A stretch of DNA of 36,828 nt from an uncultured Oscillospiraceae bacterium (GCA_947632365.1 CANROZ010000005.1:1-36828), one strand, 5' to 3'. Numbered from the stretch's first letter, positions 9,718 to 19,583 are shown. A program made the numbers and translations. The notes: generated from the sequence alone by a model not told the origin.

Positions 9718-10512
9718 TCAGGCCAGAAGCGCCTTGTCGCTTTGGATGCTGCTGCCGGAGAGCTCCGCGAACTTGTCCAGCAGGTCCTTCATAGTCAGCT
9801 TCTTCTTCTCCTCCCCGGCCACGTCGAAGATGATCTTTCCCTCGTTCATCATGATGAGACGGTTGCCGTGGGCGATGGCGTCTTTCATGTTGTGGGTGAC
9901 CATGAATGCGGTCAGGTGGTTCTCCCGGATGATGGCGTCGGTGGTCTTCAGCACCTTCTCCGCCGTCTTGGGGTCCAGGGCGGCGGTGTGCTCGTCCAGG
10001 AGCAGCAGCTTGGGTTTTTGCAGTGTGGCCATCAACAGGGTCAGCGCCTGACGCTGTCCGCCGGACAGCAGGCCCACCTTGGCGGTCATCCGGTCTTCCA
10101 GGCCCAGGTCCAGGGTCCGCAGCTGCTCCCGATACTCCTCCTGCTCCTTTTTCGTGATACCCACCCGCAGGGTCCGCCGGGCGCCGCGGCGCTTGGCAAG
10201 GGCCAGGTTTTCCTGTATCTCCATCGTGGCGGCGGTCCCGGTCATGGGGTCCTGGAACACACGGCCCAGGAACTTGGCCCGCTTATACTCCGGCAGACCA
10301 GTCACGTCCTGGCCGTCGATGATGATGGAACCCGAATCAACGGGCCACACGCCCGCGATGGCGTTCAGGACCGTGGATTTGCCCGCGCCGTTGGAGCCGA
10401 TGACGGTGACGAAATCTCCCTCGTTCAGCTTCAGGCTGATGCCGTTGAGGGCACGCTTCTCATTCACTGTGCCTGGATTGAAGGTCTTATAGATGTTGTT
10501 CAGTTCAAGCAT
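9718..10512 (-). CDS. ABC transporter ATP-binding protein (TrpZ-like, partner of ABC_sub_bind transporters)
   Basis: VIGSNGAGKSTVLNAIAGVWPVDSG, LGRVFQDPMTGTAATMEIQENLALA, LSGGQRQALTLLMAT, LLLLDEHTAALDP. Confidence 0.9.
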   Translation of the reverse strand: MLELNNIYKTFNPGTVNEKRALNGISLKLNEGDFVTVIGSNGAGKSTVLNAIAGVWPVDSGSIIIDGQDVTGLPEYKRAKFLGRVFQDPMTGTAATMEIQENLALAKRRGARRTLRVGITKKEQEEYREQLRTLDLGLEDRMTAKVGLLSGGQRQALTLLMATLQKPKLLLLDEHTAALDPKTAEKVLKTTDAIIRENHLTAFMVTHNMKDAIAHGNRLIMMNEGKIIFDVAGEEKKKLTMKDLLDKFAELSGSSIQSDKALLA

Positions 10513-11461
10513 CGGCTTTGGCCTCCTTTTTCGTCCGGGACAGATAACGTTCCTTCCAGTAGGGCGCCGCCAGGAACACCGCCACGATCAGCGCGCTGAG
10601 CAGCTTTAGATCAGAGGAGTTCAGTCCCAGCCACAGCACTACCTGTATGACCAGGTAGTAGATGATGGCGCCGAAGGCCACGGCCAGCAGTTTTAGAGCA
10701 AAGTTCGTGAACAGCTTCCCGAAGATCACATCACCGATGATGACGGCGGCCAGGCCGATGACGATGGCGCCCCGGCCCATATTTACATCCGCAAAGCCCT
10801 GATACTGGCACAGCAGCGCGGAGCTCAAAGCCACGATCCCGTTGGAGATCATCAGTCCCAGGACCTTATTCAGGCTGGTATTGATGCCCTGCGCGCGGCT
10901 CATGTTCTGGTTGGCGCCAGTAGCCCGCAGGGAGCAGCCCAATTCTGTGCCGAAAAACCAGTACATCACGCCAATGAGCGCAGCCACAAAAATCACGCCC
11001 ACAGCGATGGGGTTGTTCAACGCGATCTCCCTGACATGGCGCAGGCTCATAAGAAGATTGTAGCGGTCCACGCTGATGGTCAAATTGCTGGCGGTGCCGG
11101 CAGAGGTACCGATGCCCAGGATACGCAGGTTGATGGAATACAATCCCAACTGGGTCAGAATGCCCGCCAGGATCACCGGGATGCCCATCAGGGTATGGAA
11201 TACGCCCGTAACCAGTCCCGCAAGAATCCCCGCCAGGACCGCGCACAAAAGCGCCACCCATACGGAGTATCCGTGGGTCATCATGATGACGCACACCGCG
11301 CCGCCTGTAGCCATAGTGCCGTCCACGGACAGATCTGCCATATCCAGTATCTTGTAGGTGATATAGACACCAATGGCCATTATGCCCCAGATCAGCCCTT
11401 GCGCACATGCGCCTGGCAGAGCGTTGAGCAGGGATTGAATGTTCATGCGGACTACCTCCAA
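10505..11461 (-). CDS. ABC transporter permease (BPD_transp_2 family, TrpY-like)
   Basis: Hydrophobic; ALPGACAQGLIWGIMAIGVYITYKILDMADLSVDGTMATGGAVCVIMM; overlaps the ATPase gene. Confidence 0.9.
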   Translation of the reverse strand: MEVVRMNIQSLLNALPGACAQGLIWGIMAIGVYITYKILDMADLSVDGTMATGGAVCVIMMTHGYSVWVALLCAVLAGILAGLVTGVFHTLMGIPVILAGILTQLGLYSINLRILGIGTSAGTASNLTISVDRYNLLMSLRHVREIALNNPIAVGVIFVAALIGVMYWFFGTELGCSLRATGANQNMSRAQGINTSLNKVLGLMISNGIVALSSALLCQYQGFADVNMGRGAIVIGLAAVIIGDVIFGKLFTNFALKLLAVAFGAIIYYLVIQVVLWLGLNSSDLKLLSALIVAVFLAAPYWKERYLSRTKKEAKADA

Positions 11462-11497
11462 AGAAAGCGCACAGTTAAGGATATTATATCAAAAAAG

Positions 11498-11530
11498 AGC
11501 GGAGAAAGGAAGTCCCTTCTCCGCTTTTTT
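11498..11530. terminator. Intercistronic terminator-like hairpin between SBP and permease genes
   Basis: AGCGGAGAAAGG / AAGT / CCCTTCTCCGCT (one mismatch), T-runs on both flanks. Confidence 0.7.
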
Positions 11531-11544
11531 TGTATTTTCGGCGA

Positions 11545-12531
11545 TTACTCGGCGTCCTCGCTGGAAACGACCTCGTAATCCTCCGGCACGGTGATGTTCA
11601 GCTCCTCGCAGCGCTCAGCCTGGGCCTTCTTGACCTGGGGCGCGCCCTGGATCTCCATGGTGGAGATATCCGCGCCGTTGACCAGAATGTCATAGGCCAT
11701 CTCACCGGCGGCAGCGCCGATGTTGTAATAGCTGATGGTCAGGGAAGCAATGCCGCAGCCGTCCATGATGCCCTCCTCACCGACGATGATGGGCACGCCC
11801 GCGGGCAGCGCCACATTGTCGATAGCGGCAGTAGCGTTCGCAGCGGTATTGTCGGTGGGGATATACAGCACGTCGCAGGCGTCGCAGGCATTCTGGGTGA
11901 CGGAAGCGACCTCGTTGGAGTCGGCAAAGGTGAACTCCTCCACCTCATAGCCCAGCTCTTCCAGATAAGCCTTTACCTCTGTGGCCTGGAAAACAGAGTT
12001 GGCCTCGCCGGAGCAGTACAGGATACCAGCCTTGGGATAATCCTCCACCGGGCACAGCTCGGCCAGCATGGCGGCCTGCTGCTCCAGGTCGGCCAGGTCC
12101 GTGGTGCCGGAGATGTTGCGGCCAGTGGCTCCGGTCCACTCCTCGGCGGGAACGTCAAGAGCCGTAGCATAGTCGGTAATGGAGGTGCCCAGCACGGGGA
12201 TCGTGTCGGTGGCGGCGGCGGCGGCCTGCAGCGCGGAAGTGGCATTGGCCAGGATCAAGTCCACATCGTCAGACACCATCTGGTTGGCAATGGTAGCGCA
12301 GTTAGCCGTCTCGTTCTGGGCATTCTGCACGTCGATGTTCACCTCAATGCCGTCGGCCTCCATAAGCTCGGTCAGCTTCTCCACGAAACCTTGGGTAGCC
12401 AGGTCCAGAGCGGGATGCTCCAGCTGCTGGATAACGCCGACATTGAAGCTCTTTTCCTCACTGGCAAACGCGGTGGTGGCCAGGGCCAGCACCATGGTCA
12501 AAGCAAGAACAAGCGCAAGAACCTTTTTCAT
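11545..12531 (-). CDS. ABC transporter substrate-binding protein (ABC_sub_bind family, TrpX-like)
   Basis: MKKVLALVLALTMVLALATTAFASEEKSFNVGVIQQLEHPALDLATQGFVEKL...VQNAQNE...IANQMVSDDVDLILANATSALQAA. Confidence 0.9.
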   Translation of the reverse strand: MKKVLALVLALTMVLALATTAFASEEKSFNVGVIQQLEHPALDLATQGFVEKLTELMEADGIEVNIDVQNAQNETANCATIANQMVSDDVDLILANATSALQAAAAATDTIPVLGTSITDYATALDVPAEEWTGATGRNISGTTDLADLEQQAAMLAELCPVEDYPKAGILYCSGEANSVFQATEVKAYLEELGYEVEEFTFADSNEVASVTQNACDACDVLYIPTDNTAANATAAIDNVALPAGVPIIVGEEGIMDGCGIASLTISYYNIGAAAGEMAYDILVNGADISTMEIQGAPQVKKAQAERCEELNITVPEDYEVVSSEDAE

Positions 12532-12589
12532 TTCTGTGTTTCCTTTCCGTTCAAAATCGCGCAGGTGCGCATAATTTAAGTACACAGGT

Positions 12590-12618
12590 ATTCTATCGCT
12601 TTAAATGGCTAATGTCAA
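12590..12618 (-). promoter_or_regulatory. Sigma-A-like promoter for the TrpX-like operon
   Basis: Minus strand TTGACA (12613-12618), 17-bp spacer, TAGAAT (12590-12595). Confidence 0.7.
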
Positions 12619-12655
12619 TGTACAGTTTTCCCAAAAACCGTCCATTGACATTAGC
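12608..12655. repeat. 48-nt near-perfect palindrome over the -35 of the TrpX-like operon
   Basis: GCTAATGTCAATG (12608-12620) / CATTGACATTAGC (12643-12655), inner arms pair with two mismatches around loop CCCA. Confidence 0.85.
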
Positions 12656-12687
12656 GAAAATAATACACTATGGCACCCTTGTGGGGG

Positions 12688-13914
12688 TCATTTCAGGATG
12701 ATCTTCCGGTAGCTCTTTTTGCCACGGCGCAGCAGTACGCCCTGTCTGAGCTTCTCCCCGGGCACGGCCAGGAACAGGTCCGTGACCTTCTCCCCGTCCA
12801 GGGTCACGCCCCCCTGGGCGATGTTCTGCCGGGCCTCGGAGTTGGACTTGCACAGCCCCGCCTTCACCAGCAGCGCCTTGATGTCCGCCGCGCCGTCGGT
12901 CAGGTCCGCCTCGCTCAGCTCCGTCACGGGCATCTCCTCACTGGTCCCGGCCCCGAACAGGGCCCGGGCGGCGGTCTGGGCCTTGTCGGCCTCCTCCTCG
13001 CCGTGGACCAGCTTCGTTAACTCGTAGGCCAGTATCTCCTTGGCCTGGTTGATCTTCTGGTCACGCCAGGTATCCATCTCCTCGATCTGGTCCATGGGCA
13101 GGAAGGTGAGCATGCGGATGCACTTCATCACGTCCTCGTCGCCCACGTTGCGCCAGTACTGGTAGAAGTCATAGGGGCTGGTCTTGTTGGGGTCCAGCCA
13201 CACGGCGTTCCCGGCGGTCTTGCCCATCTTCTTGCCCTGGGAGTCGGTGAGCAGGCTCACGGTCATGGCGTAGGCGTCCTTGCCCAGCTTGCGGCGGATC
13301 AGCTCCGTGCCGCCCAGCATGTTGCTCCACTGGTCGTTGCCGCCCAGCTGCATGTTGCAGCCCACGGTCTGGAACATGTGGTAAAAGTCATAGGACTGCA
13401 TGATCATGTAGTTGAACTCCAGGAAACTGAGGCCCTTTTCCATCCGCTGCTTGTAGCACTCGGCCCGGAGCATGTTGTTCACGGAGAAGCAGGCGCCCAC
13501 CTCCCGTAGCAGGTCCACGTAATTCAGCTGCAGCAGCCAGTCGGCGTTGTTGAGCATCATGGCCTGGCCGGGACCCTCGCCGAAGTCGATGAACTTGGCC
13601 ATCTGCCGCTTGAAGCACTCGGCGTTGTAGTCAATTGTCTCCTTGGTGAGCATCTTGCGCATGTCGGTGCGGCCCGAGGGGTCGCCGATCATGGTGGTGC
13701 CGCCGCCGATCAGAGCGATGGGCTTGTTGCCCGCCATCTGCATCCGCTTCATCAGGGTCAGGGCCACGAAATGGCCCGCGGTCAGACTGTCCGCCGTGCA
13801 GTCGAAGCCGATGTAAAAAGTGGCCTTGCCGTTGTTGATGAGGTCCTTCACCTCATCCTCGTCCGTCACCTGGGCCAGCAGGCCGCGGGCGACCAGTTCG
13901 TCATAAAGGGTCAT
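12688..13914 (-). CDS. tyrS: Tyrosyl-tRNA synthetase
   Basis: 408 aa; YIGFDCTADSLTAGHFVAL, GGTTMIGDPSGRT, GGNDQWSNMLGGTEL, KKMGKT (KMSKS-like), S4-like C-terminus. Confidence 0.96.
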   Translation of the reverse strand: MTLYDELVARGLLAQVTDEDEVKDLINNGKATFYIGFDCTADSLTAGHFVALTLMKRMQMAGNKPIALIGGGTTMIGDPSGRTDMRKMLTKETIDYNAECFKRQMAKFIDFGEGPGQAMMLNNADWLLQLNYVDLLREVGACFSVNNMLRAECYKQRMEKGLSFLEFNYMIMQSYDFYHMFQTVGCNMQLGGNDQWSNMLGGTELIRRKLGKDAYAMTVSLLTDSQGKKMGKTAGNAVWLDPNKTSPYDFYQYWRNVGDEDVMKCIRMLTFLPMDQIEEMDTWRDQKINQAKEILAYELTKLVHGEEEADKAQTAARALFGAGTSEEMPVTELSEADLTDGAADIKALLVKAGLCKSNSEARQNIAQGGVTLDGEKVTDLFLAVPGEKLRQGVLLRRGKKSYRKIILK

Positions 13915-13926
13915 GTTCCGTTCTCC

Positions 13927-15615
13927 TCAAGGCAATTTTTGTTTCCACGCGTCCGCCGCGGCAAGCTGCTCCTCGGCGGAGGCGGTAGTGGTCTCGGTGA
14001 TATTGTCGCCGCCGATGAGCCGGGCGATCTCCCGGCGCCGTCCGGCCCGGTCCAGCTCATCCACGGTGGTGTAGGTGCGGCCCTGCCGCTCGGATTTTTC
14101 AATACGGTACTGGCTGTCGGCCATGGCCGCGATCTGGGGCAGGTGGCTGACGCACAGCACTTGGCGGTGCCGCCCGGTGAGGGCCAGCTTCTCCCCCACC
14201 CGGCTGGCAGCCACGCCGGACACGCCTGTGTCGATCTCGTCAAACACCGCCGTGGGCACCGGATCGCTCTGGCCGAACACCGTCTTCAGGGCCAGCATGA
14301 TCCGGCTCAGCTCGCCGCCGGAGGCGGCCCGGGCGATGCTGCGGGGCTCCTCTCCAGCATTGGCGCTCATGAGAAAGCGGACCTTGTCCGCCCCCTTGGG
14401 GCCAAAGCCCGGCGCGCCATCCATCGCCTCCAGCTCTGTCACGAACCGCACCGACGGCATGGAGAGCTCCGTCAACTCCTTTTCCACCCGCTCCGCCAGA
14501 GCCCGTCCGGCCCGCTGCCGGACCTTGGTGAGCGTCGCCGCTGCCTTTTGACAGCCGTCGATCAGCGTCTGCCGCTTCTGCCGCAGCTTTTCCAGGGCCT
14601 CGTCCCCGTATTCGATCTCCGCCAATCGGGCGGAAGACTCCTCGTACAATGTGATGAGCCCGGCCTCGTCCGGGGCGGAGAATTTTTTCTCCAGCCGCCG
14701 CAGCTGGGCCAGCCGCCCCTCCACCCGGTCAAATTCCTCCGGGGAGAAGTCCAGACTGTCCCACACGTCCCGGACCCGCTCCGCGGCGTCCTGCAGCAGG
14801 CTCACCGCCTCGGTCAGGGTGTCGTCCGCCGCCGCCAGGTCGGCGCTCCAGCCCCGGGCGCGGCTGAGCCAGCCCCGGGCCTGCCCGGCCAGCTCCACAG
14901 CGGACCCCTCATCCCCGTAGAGGGCGGTATAGGCCCCCTCGGCGGCCTCCCGGAGCTTCTCGCCGTTGCGCAAAAGCGCAGACCGCTCCTCCAGTTCGGC
15001 CTCCTCACCCGCCTTCAAGGCGGCCTTTTCCAGCTCCTGTACCCGGTATTCCAGGCTCTCCGCCAGTCGGCGGCGGGTGTCGTCGTCCAGGCTCAGCCGC
15101 TCTATCTCCCGCTCGTTGGCCAGATAGGCCTCATAGGCGGCCTGATAGGCGGCCAACTGCCCGCCGTCCGATGCGAAGGCGTCCAGATAGTCCAGATGGC
15201 GGCTCTCGTCCAGCAGCTGTCGACCGTCATTCTGGCCGTGGATATCCACCAGCAGCGCGCCCAGGGCGCGCAGCTGCGCCACGGTGACGGGCACGCCGTT
15301 GACCCGGCAGGAGCCCCTGCCGTCGGCGGCGACAGTGCGCTGCACGATCAGCTGGCCGTCCTCCGGCTCCACGCCGTTTTCCTCGCACCACGCTCCGGCG
15401 GCGTCCGCGTCGAACACCGCTGCGGCCAGGCACTTGTCCGCCCCCGTGCGCACCAGCTCCCGGCTGGTCCGGCCTCCAGTGACGGCGTACAGCGCGTCGA
15501 TGACGATGGATTTGCCCGCACCGGTCTCGCCGGTGAGCACGTTCAAGCCCGCCCGGAACTGGACGTCGGCCCGCTCCACCACCGCGATATTCTCGATGTG
15601 GAGGCTTCTTAGCAT
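13927..15615 (-). CDS. recN: DNA repair protein RecN
   Basis: MLRSLHIENIAVVERADVQFRAGLNVLTGETGAGKSIVIDAL...ASGGELSRIMLALKTV...VFDEIDTGVSG...CVSHLPQIAA. Confidence 0.97.
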   Translation of the reverse strand: MLRSLHIENIAVVERADVQFRAGLNVLTGETGAGKSIVIDALYAVTGGRTSRELVRTGADKCLAAAVFDADAAGAWCEENGVEPEDGQLIVQRTVAADGRGSCRVNGVPVTVAQLRALGALLVDIHGQNDGRQLLDESRHLDYLDAFASDGGQLAAYQAAYEAYLANEREIERLSLDDDTRRRLAESLEYRVQELEKAALKAGEEAELEERSALLRNGEKLREAAEGAYTALYGDEGSAVELAGQARGWLSRARGWSADLAAADDTLTEAVSLLQDAAERVRDVWDSLDFSPEEFDRVEGRLAQLRRLEKKFSAPDEAGLITLYEESSARLAEIEYGDEALEKLRQKRQTLIDGCQKAAATLTKVRQRAGRALAERVEKELTELSMPSVRFVTELEAMDGAPGFGPKGADKVRFLMSANAGEEPRSIARAASGGELSRIMLALKTVFGQSDPVPTAVFDEIDTGVSGVAASRVGEKLALTGRHRQVLCVSHLPQIAAMADSQYRIEKSERQGRTYTTVDELDRAGRRREIARLIGGDNITETTTASAEEQLAAADAWKQKLP

Positions 15616-15627
15616 CCCTCTTCCCTC

Positions 15628-16083
15628 TTACCGCTTATAGGCACGGCGCAACTGGGCGCAGAGCCGCTCGGCAGCGGCGGCGTTGCGCAGCACGATGATG
15701 CCCGTGTCGTCTCCGGCCACGGAGCCCAGCACCGCGTCCTCGCCCATGGCGTCCACCGCGCCGCACACCGCGCTGGCAAGACCGGGGATGGTCCGCACCA
15801 CCACCGTGTGCAGGGCGTGGTCGAAGCTGATGCAGCCCTCCCGGAAGATCTCCTCCATCCGCCGGGCGGATTCGCTGGACTCGTCCTCATTGGCGGGGGC
15901 GTAGCGATACCGCCCGTCCGGGCCGATCTCCTTGACCAGGCGCAGCTCCTTGATGTCCCGGGACACGGTGGCCTGGGTGCTCTTCACCCCCCGGGCCTGG
16001 AGCGCCTCCAGCATCTGGCCCTGGGTCTCGATGTTCTCCTCGTTGATGATGTCCAGGATCACGCTCTGTCTTGACGTCTTCAT
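15628..16083 (-). CDS. argR: Arginine repressor
   Basis: MKTSRQSVILDIINEENIETQGQMLEALQARGVKSTQATVSRDIKELRLVK; C-terminal GSVAGDDTGIIVLRN. Confidence 0.96.
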   Translation of the reverse strand: MKTSRQSVILDIINEENIETQGQMLEALQARGVKSTQATVSRDIKELRLVKEIGPDGRYRYAPANEDESSESARRMEEIFREGCISFDHALHTVVVRTIPGLASAVCGAVDAMGEDAVLGSVAGDDTGIIVLRNAAAAERLCAQLRRAYKR

Positions 16084-16934
16084 ACTCTCTCCCCCAATTT
16101 CACAAATGCTGTCTCATAAAAGCTCCTGGTGCCAAGGTCGGCCATCAGGAGCCGATGCGCTGATTTATACACGACCACCCGGTCGCCGTCCAGCAGGTCC
16201 GTCAAACCCCGGCCATCCACGCTGAGTACGCACCGCCGCCCCTCGCTGACATCGGAGGGCAGGATGGTCACCGTCCGCTCCGGCCCCAGCACGAAGGACC
16301 GGGCCGCCAGCATGTGGGCGCAGATGGGCGTGAGGATCACCGCCTCCGCCCCCGGCTCCACCAGCGGGCCGCCCGCCGCCATGGAATAAGCTGTGGAGCC
16401 CGTGGGCGAGGACACGATCACCCCGTCGCCGGAAAAGCTCAATATCCGGTCCCCGTCGCCCATAGCGGTGAGGTGCACGTTCTGCAGGATGCCCGCGATG
16501 ACCGCGTCGTTCAGGGCCGTGTCGAAAAACACCCGCTCCCCGTTCCGGACGATCTCCACGTCCAGCATCATCCGGGGCACCAAAGTGTAGCTGCCCGCGG
16601 CCGCCTTTTTCAAAAGGCCCACGCTCTCCCGGTCCAGCTCCGTCAAAAACCCGGTGTGCCCCAGGTTCACGCCCACCATAGGAACGTCGTGGAGCATCAC
16701 CTCCGGGGCGATGCGCAGTATGGTGCCGTCGCCGCCCAGGGTCACCAGAAGATCCGCCTCCTGCAGCGCCTGGCTCAGCGCCACTGTCTCAAAAGGCGGC
16801 GGCGCGGCGGGCTCCCCGCACACCGGGCACACCAAGACGGCACACCCCGTCTGCTCCAGCATGGCCTTCACCTGCGCGGTGAATGCAAACCCCTCGTCCC
16901 GCTGGACGTTGGGACAAAGTACGATCTTTTTCAT
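16080..16934 (-). CDS. nadK: NAD(+) kinase
   Basis: LLVTLGGDGTILRIAPEV, VGVNLGHTGFLTEL, VSSPTGSTAYSMAAGGPLVEP. Confidence 0.96.
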   Translation of the reverse strand: MKKIVLCPNVQRDEGFAFTAQVKAMLEQTGCAVLVCPVCGEPAAPPPFETVALSQALQEADLLVTLGGDGTILRIAPEVMLHDVPMVGVNLGHTGFLTELDRESVGLLKKAAAGSYTLVPRMMLDVEIVRNGERVFFDTALNDAVIAGILQNVHLTAMGDGDRILSFSGDGVIVSSPTGSTAYSMAAGGPLVEPGAEAVILTPICAHMLAARSFVLGPERTVTILPSDVSEGRRCVLSVDGRGLTDLLDGDRVVVYKSAHRLLMADLGTRSFYETAFVKLGERV

Positions 16935-17746
16935 ATCTGGGTCCCCTTTCCCCCGTCCAGCGCCTCATGGGACTGGCGGACGATATCCCCATAATCCGCC
17001 TCGACGCCCGGTCCGGCGGTATCCAGCCAGGCCAGGTACTCGATGTTTCCCTCCGGGCCGCGGATGGGCGAGAAGGTCAGGCCCCGGAGATGATACCCCA
17101 TCTGCGCCGCGTCGCCCAGCACCTGTTCCAGCACCTCCCGATGCACCGCCGGGTCCCGGACCACGCCTTTTTTGCCCACCTTCTCCCGGCCCGCCTCGAA
17201 CTGGGGCTTCACCAGGCATATCACCTGTCCGTCGGGCCGCAGGATCGTTTTCACCGCCGGGAGCACCAGCCGCAGGGAGATGAAGGACATATCCATCACC
17301 GCCATGTCCATGGCCTCCGGGAACATGCCCGGGGCAAGGGAGCGGGCGTTGGTGCGCTCCATCACCGTGACCCGCGAATCGTTTCTGAGGCTCCAGGCCA
17401 GCTGCCCGTAGCCCACATCCACCGCATACACATGGGCTGCGCCACGCTGCAGAAGACAGTCAGTAAAGCCCCCCGTGGAGGCGCCGCAGTCCACGCACAC
17501 CAGCCCCGCCGGGTCCACAGAAAAGGCGTCCAGGGCCTTTTCCAGCTTCAGGCCGCCCCGGCTCACATAGGCCAGCTTGCCGCCCCGGAGCTCCACCTGT
17601 GCGTCCTCCGGGACGGTGTTGCCCGGGCGTGTCTGCTTTTCTCCGTTCACATATATGCTGCCAGCCATGATGAGGGCCTTGGCCTTTTCCCGGCTCTCCG
17701 CCAGGCCCAGGTCCAATACCCGCTGGTCAAGTCTCGTCTTTGCCAT
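16931..17746 (-). CDS. tlyA: TlyA family rRNA methyltransferase/hemolysin-like protein
   Basis: MAKTRLDQRVLDLGLAESREKAKALIMAGSIYVNGE (S4 domain), VCVDCGASTGGFTDCLLQRGA, AVDVGYGQLAWSLR. Confidence 0.94.
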   Translation of the reverse strand: MAKTRLDQRVLDLGLAESREKAKALIMAGSIYVNGEKQTRPGNTVPEDAQVELRGGKLAYVSRGGLKLEKALDAFSVDPAGLVCVDCGASTGGFTDCLLQRGAAHVYAVDVGYGQLAWSLRNDSRVTVMERTNARSLAPGMFPEAMDMAVMDMSFISLRLVLPAVKTILRPDGQVICLVKPQFEAGREKVGKKGVVRDPAVHREVLEQVLGDAAQMGYHLRGLTFSPIRGPEGNIEYLAWLDTAGPGVEADYGDIVRQSHEALDGGKGTQI

Positions 17747-19583
17747 GGAGCATCTCCAGCACCTGCTCCGCAAGGGAGCCGTTGTCCAGTCCCGTCTTTC
17801 TCCGCAGGTCCTCCGGCGCGCCGTGCTCCAGCAGGCCGCTGCCCAGATTCACCAGCCGGGCCGCCCGCAGCGCCACGCCAGACTCCTCCGCCGCGGCCAG
17901 CAGCTGTCTGCCCACGCATCCGGCGGCGCATGCCTCCTCCGCCACCAGAAGAGCGCCTGTCCGGCACACCGCATCCATCACGGCGTCCGTGTCCAGTGGG
18001 CAGAGCGTGTTGATCTTCAAGACTTGGGCGCTCACGCCGCTGCCGTTCAGCATCCGGGCGGCCACGATGGCCTCGTTGATCTCCGTGCCATAGGCCACGA
18101 TGGTCACGTCCGTCCCCGGCTTCACCACGCGCACCGTTTCACCGGACGTGTCCGCCTTCCACAGGCCCTCGCCGCCCCGGGGGTAGCGCACCGCCACGGG
18201 GCCCGTATCCTCCAGCACCGCCTTACGGAGCATGGAGCGCATCTCCCGGAAGTTGGACGGCGCATAGACCCGCATGCCCGGCACAGAGCAGAGATAGGAC
18301 ACGTCGAACGCGCCCTGGTGTGTCTCTCCGTCCCGGCCCACGATCCCGGACCGATCCACCCCGAACACCACATGCAGGCCCATGAGGGCCACATCGTGGA
18401 TGAGCATGTCGTAGCAGCGCTGGAGAAAAGTGGAATACACCGCGAACACGGGCTTCAGCCCCTGGGCCGCCATGCCCGCGGCCATGGCGCAGGCGTGCTC
18501 CTCAGCGATGCCCACGTCAAAAAACCGCTCCGGCCAGGCCTCCTGGAAGCCGATGAGGCCTGTGCCCTCCTTCATGGCGGCGGTGATGGCCACCACGCTC
18601 TCATCCTCCCCGGCCAGCTCCGTCAGCGCCCGGCCGAACACGGAGGAGAAGTCCTCGCCCGTATACTTGGGCACACCGCTCTTGGCGTCAAAGGCGCCCA
18701 CGCCGTGGAAGGCCTCCGGAGCCTTCTCCGCGGGGGCGTAGCCCCGCCCCTTCTGGGTGATCACGTGCACCAGCACCGGGGCCCGGTACTCCTTGGCCCA
18801 GCGGATGGCGTTCTCCACCTTGCGGATATCGTGGCCGTCGATGGGCCCGATATACTCAAAGCCCAGATCGTCGAACATGTTCTCCGTGATGATCCGCTCC
18901 TTCAGCCACCGCTTGCCCCGGCTCAGCGCCCCGGACAGATGGCGCATGTGGGGCATCAGCGAGCTGCGGTACCATTTTTTGAAGCGGATATACTCCACCC
19001 GGGTGCGCATCCGGCCCAGCATGTCCGCGATGCCGCCCACGCCCTCGTTGATGCTCATGCCGTTGTCGTTGAGGATCACCACCAGCGGCTCGCCGCTCTT
19101 GCCCGCGTCAGACAGGCCCTCGAAAGCCATGCCGCCGTTGAGCGCGCCGTCGCCGATGAGCGCCGCCACGTCGTAATCGGCGCCCAGGGCCGTCCGGGCC
19201 CGGGCCATGCCCAGCGCCACGGATATGGAGTTGGAGGCGTGGCCCGCCACGAAAGCGTCATGGACGCTCTCCCTAGGCTTGGGGAACCCCGCCATGCCGC
19301 CCAGCTCCCGGAAATCCGTGAACCCGGCGATGCGGCCTGTGAGTATCTTGTGGGTATAGCACTGGTGTCCCACGTCGAACACCAGGCGGTCGCGGCTGGT
19401 ATCATAGACCCGGTGCAGCGCCACCGTCAGCTCCACCGCGCCCAGATTGGAGGCCAGATGGCCCCCCCGTTTGGAAAGGGAGGCGATCAGGTATTCCCGT
19501 ATCTCACGGCACAGCTCGCCCAGCGCTTCCGGGGGAAGCGCCTTCACATCGGCCGGGCTGTGAATGTTATCCAAAAGACTCAT
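17727..19583 (-). CDS. dxs: 1-deoxy-D-xylulose-5-phosphate synthase
   Basis: 618 aa; GGHLASNLGAVELTVALH, FDVGHQCYTHKILTGR, GDGALNGGMAFEGL, VDRSGIVGRDGETHQGAFD. Confidence 0.97.
   Translation of the reverse strand: MSLLDNIHSPADVKALPPEALGELCREIREYLIASLSKRGGHLASNLGAVELTVALHRVYDTSRDRLVFDVGHQCYTHKILTGRIAGFTDFRELGGMAGFPKPRESVHDAFVAGHASNSISVALGMARARTALGADYDVAALIGDGALNGGMAFEGLSDAGKSGEPLVVILNDNGMSINEGVGGIADMLGRMRTRVEYIRFKKWYRSSLMPHMRHLSGALSRGKRWLKERIITENMFDDLGFEYIGPIDGHDIRKVENAIRWAKEYRAPVLVHVITQKGRGYAPAEKAPEAFHGVGAFDAKSGVPKYTGEDFSSVFGRALTELAGEDESVVAITAAMKEGTGLIGFQEAWPERFFDVGIAEEHACAMAAGMAAQGLKPVFAVYSTFLQRCYDMLIHDVALMGLHVVFGVDRSGIVGRDGETHQGAFDVSYLCSVPGMRVYAPSNFREMRSMLRKAVLEDTGPVAVRYPRGGEGLWKADTSGETVRVVKPGTDVTIVAYGTEINEAIVAARMLNGSGVSAQVLKINTLCPLDTDAVMDAVCRTGALLVAEEACAAGCVGRQLLAAAEESGVALRAARLVNLGSGLLEHGAPEDLRRKTGLDNGSLAEQVLEMLHGKDET

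Noticed and set aside
13771-15612. 613-aa plus-strand ORF
   Set aside because: Antisense to recN, whose protein is unambiguous; mirror ORF of GC-rich codons.
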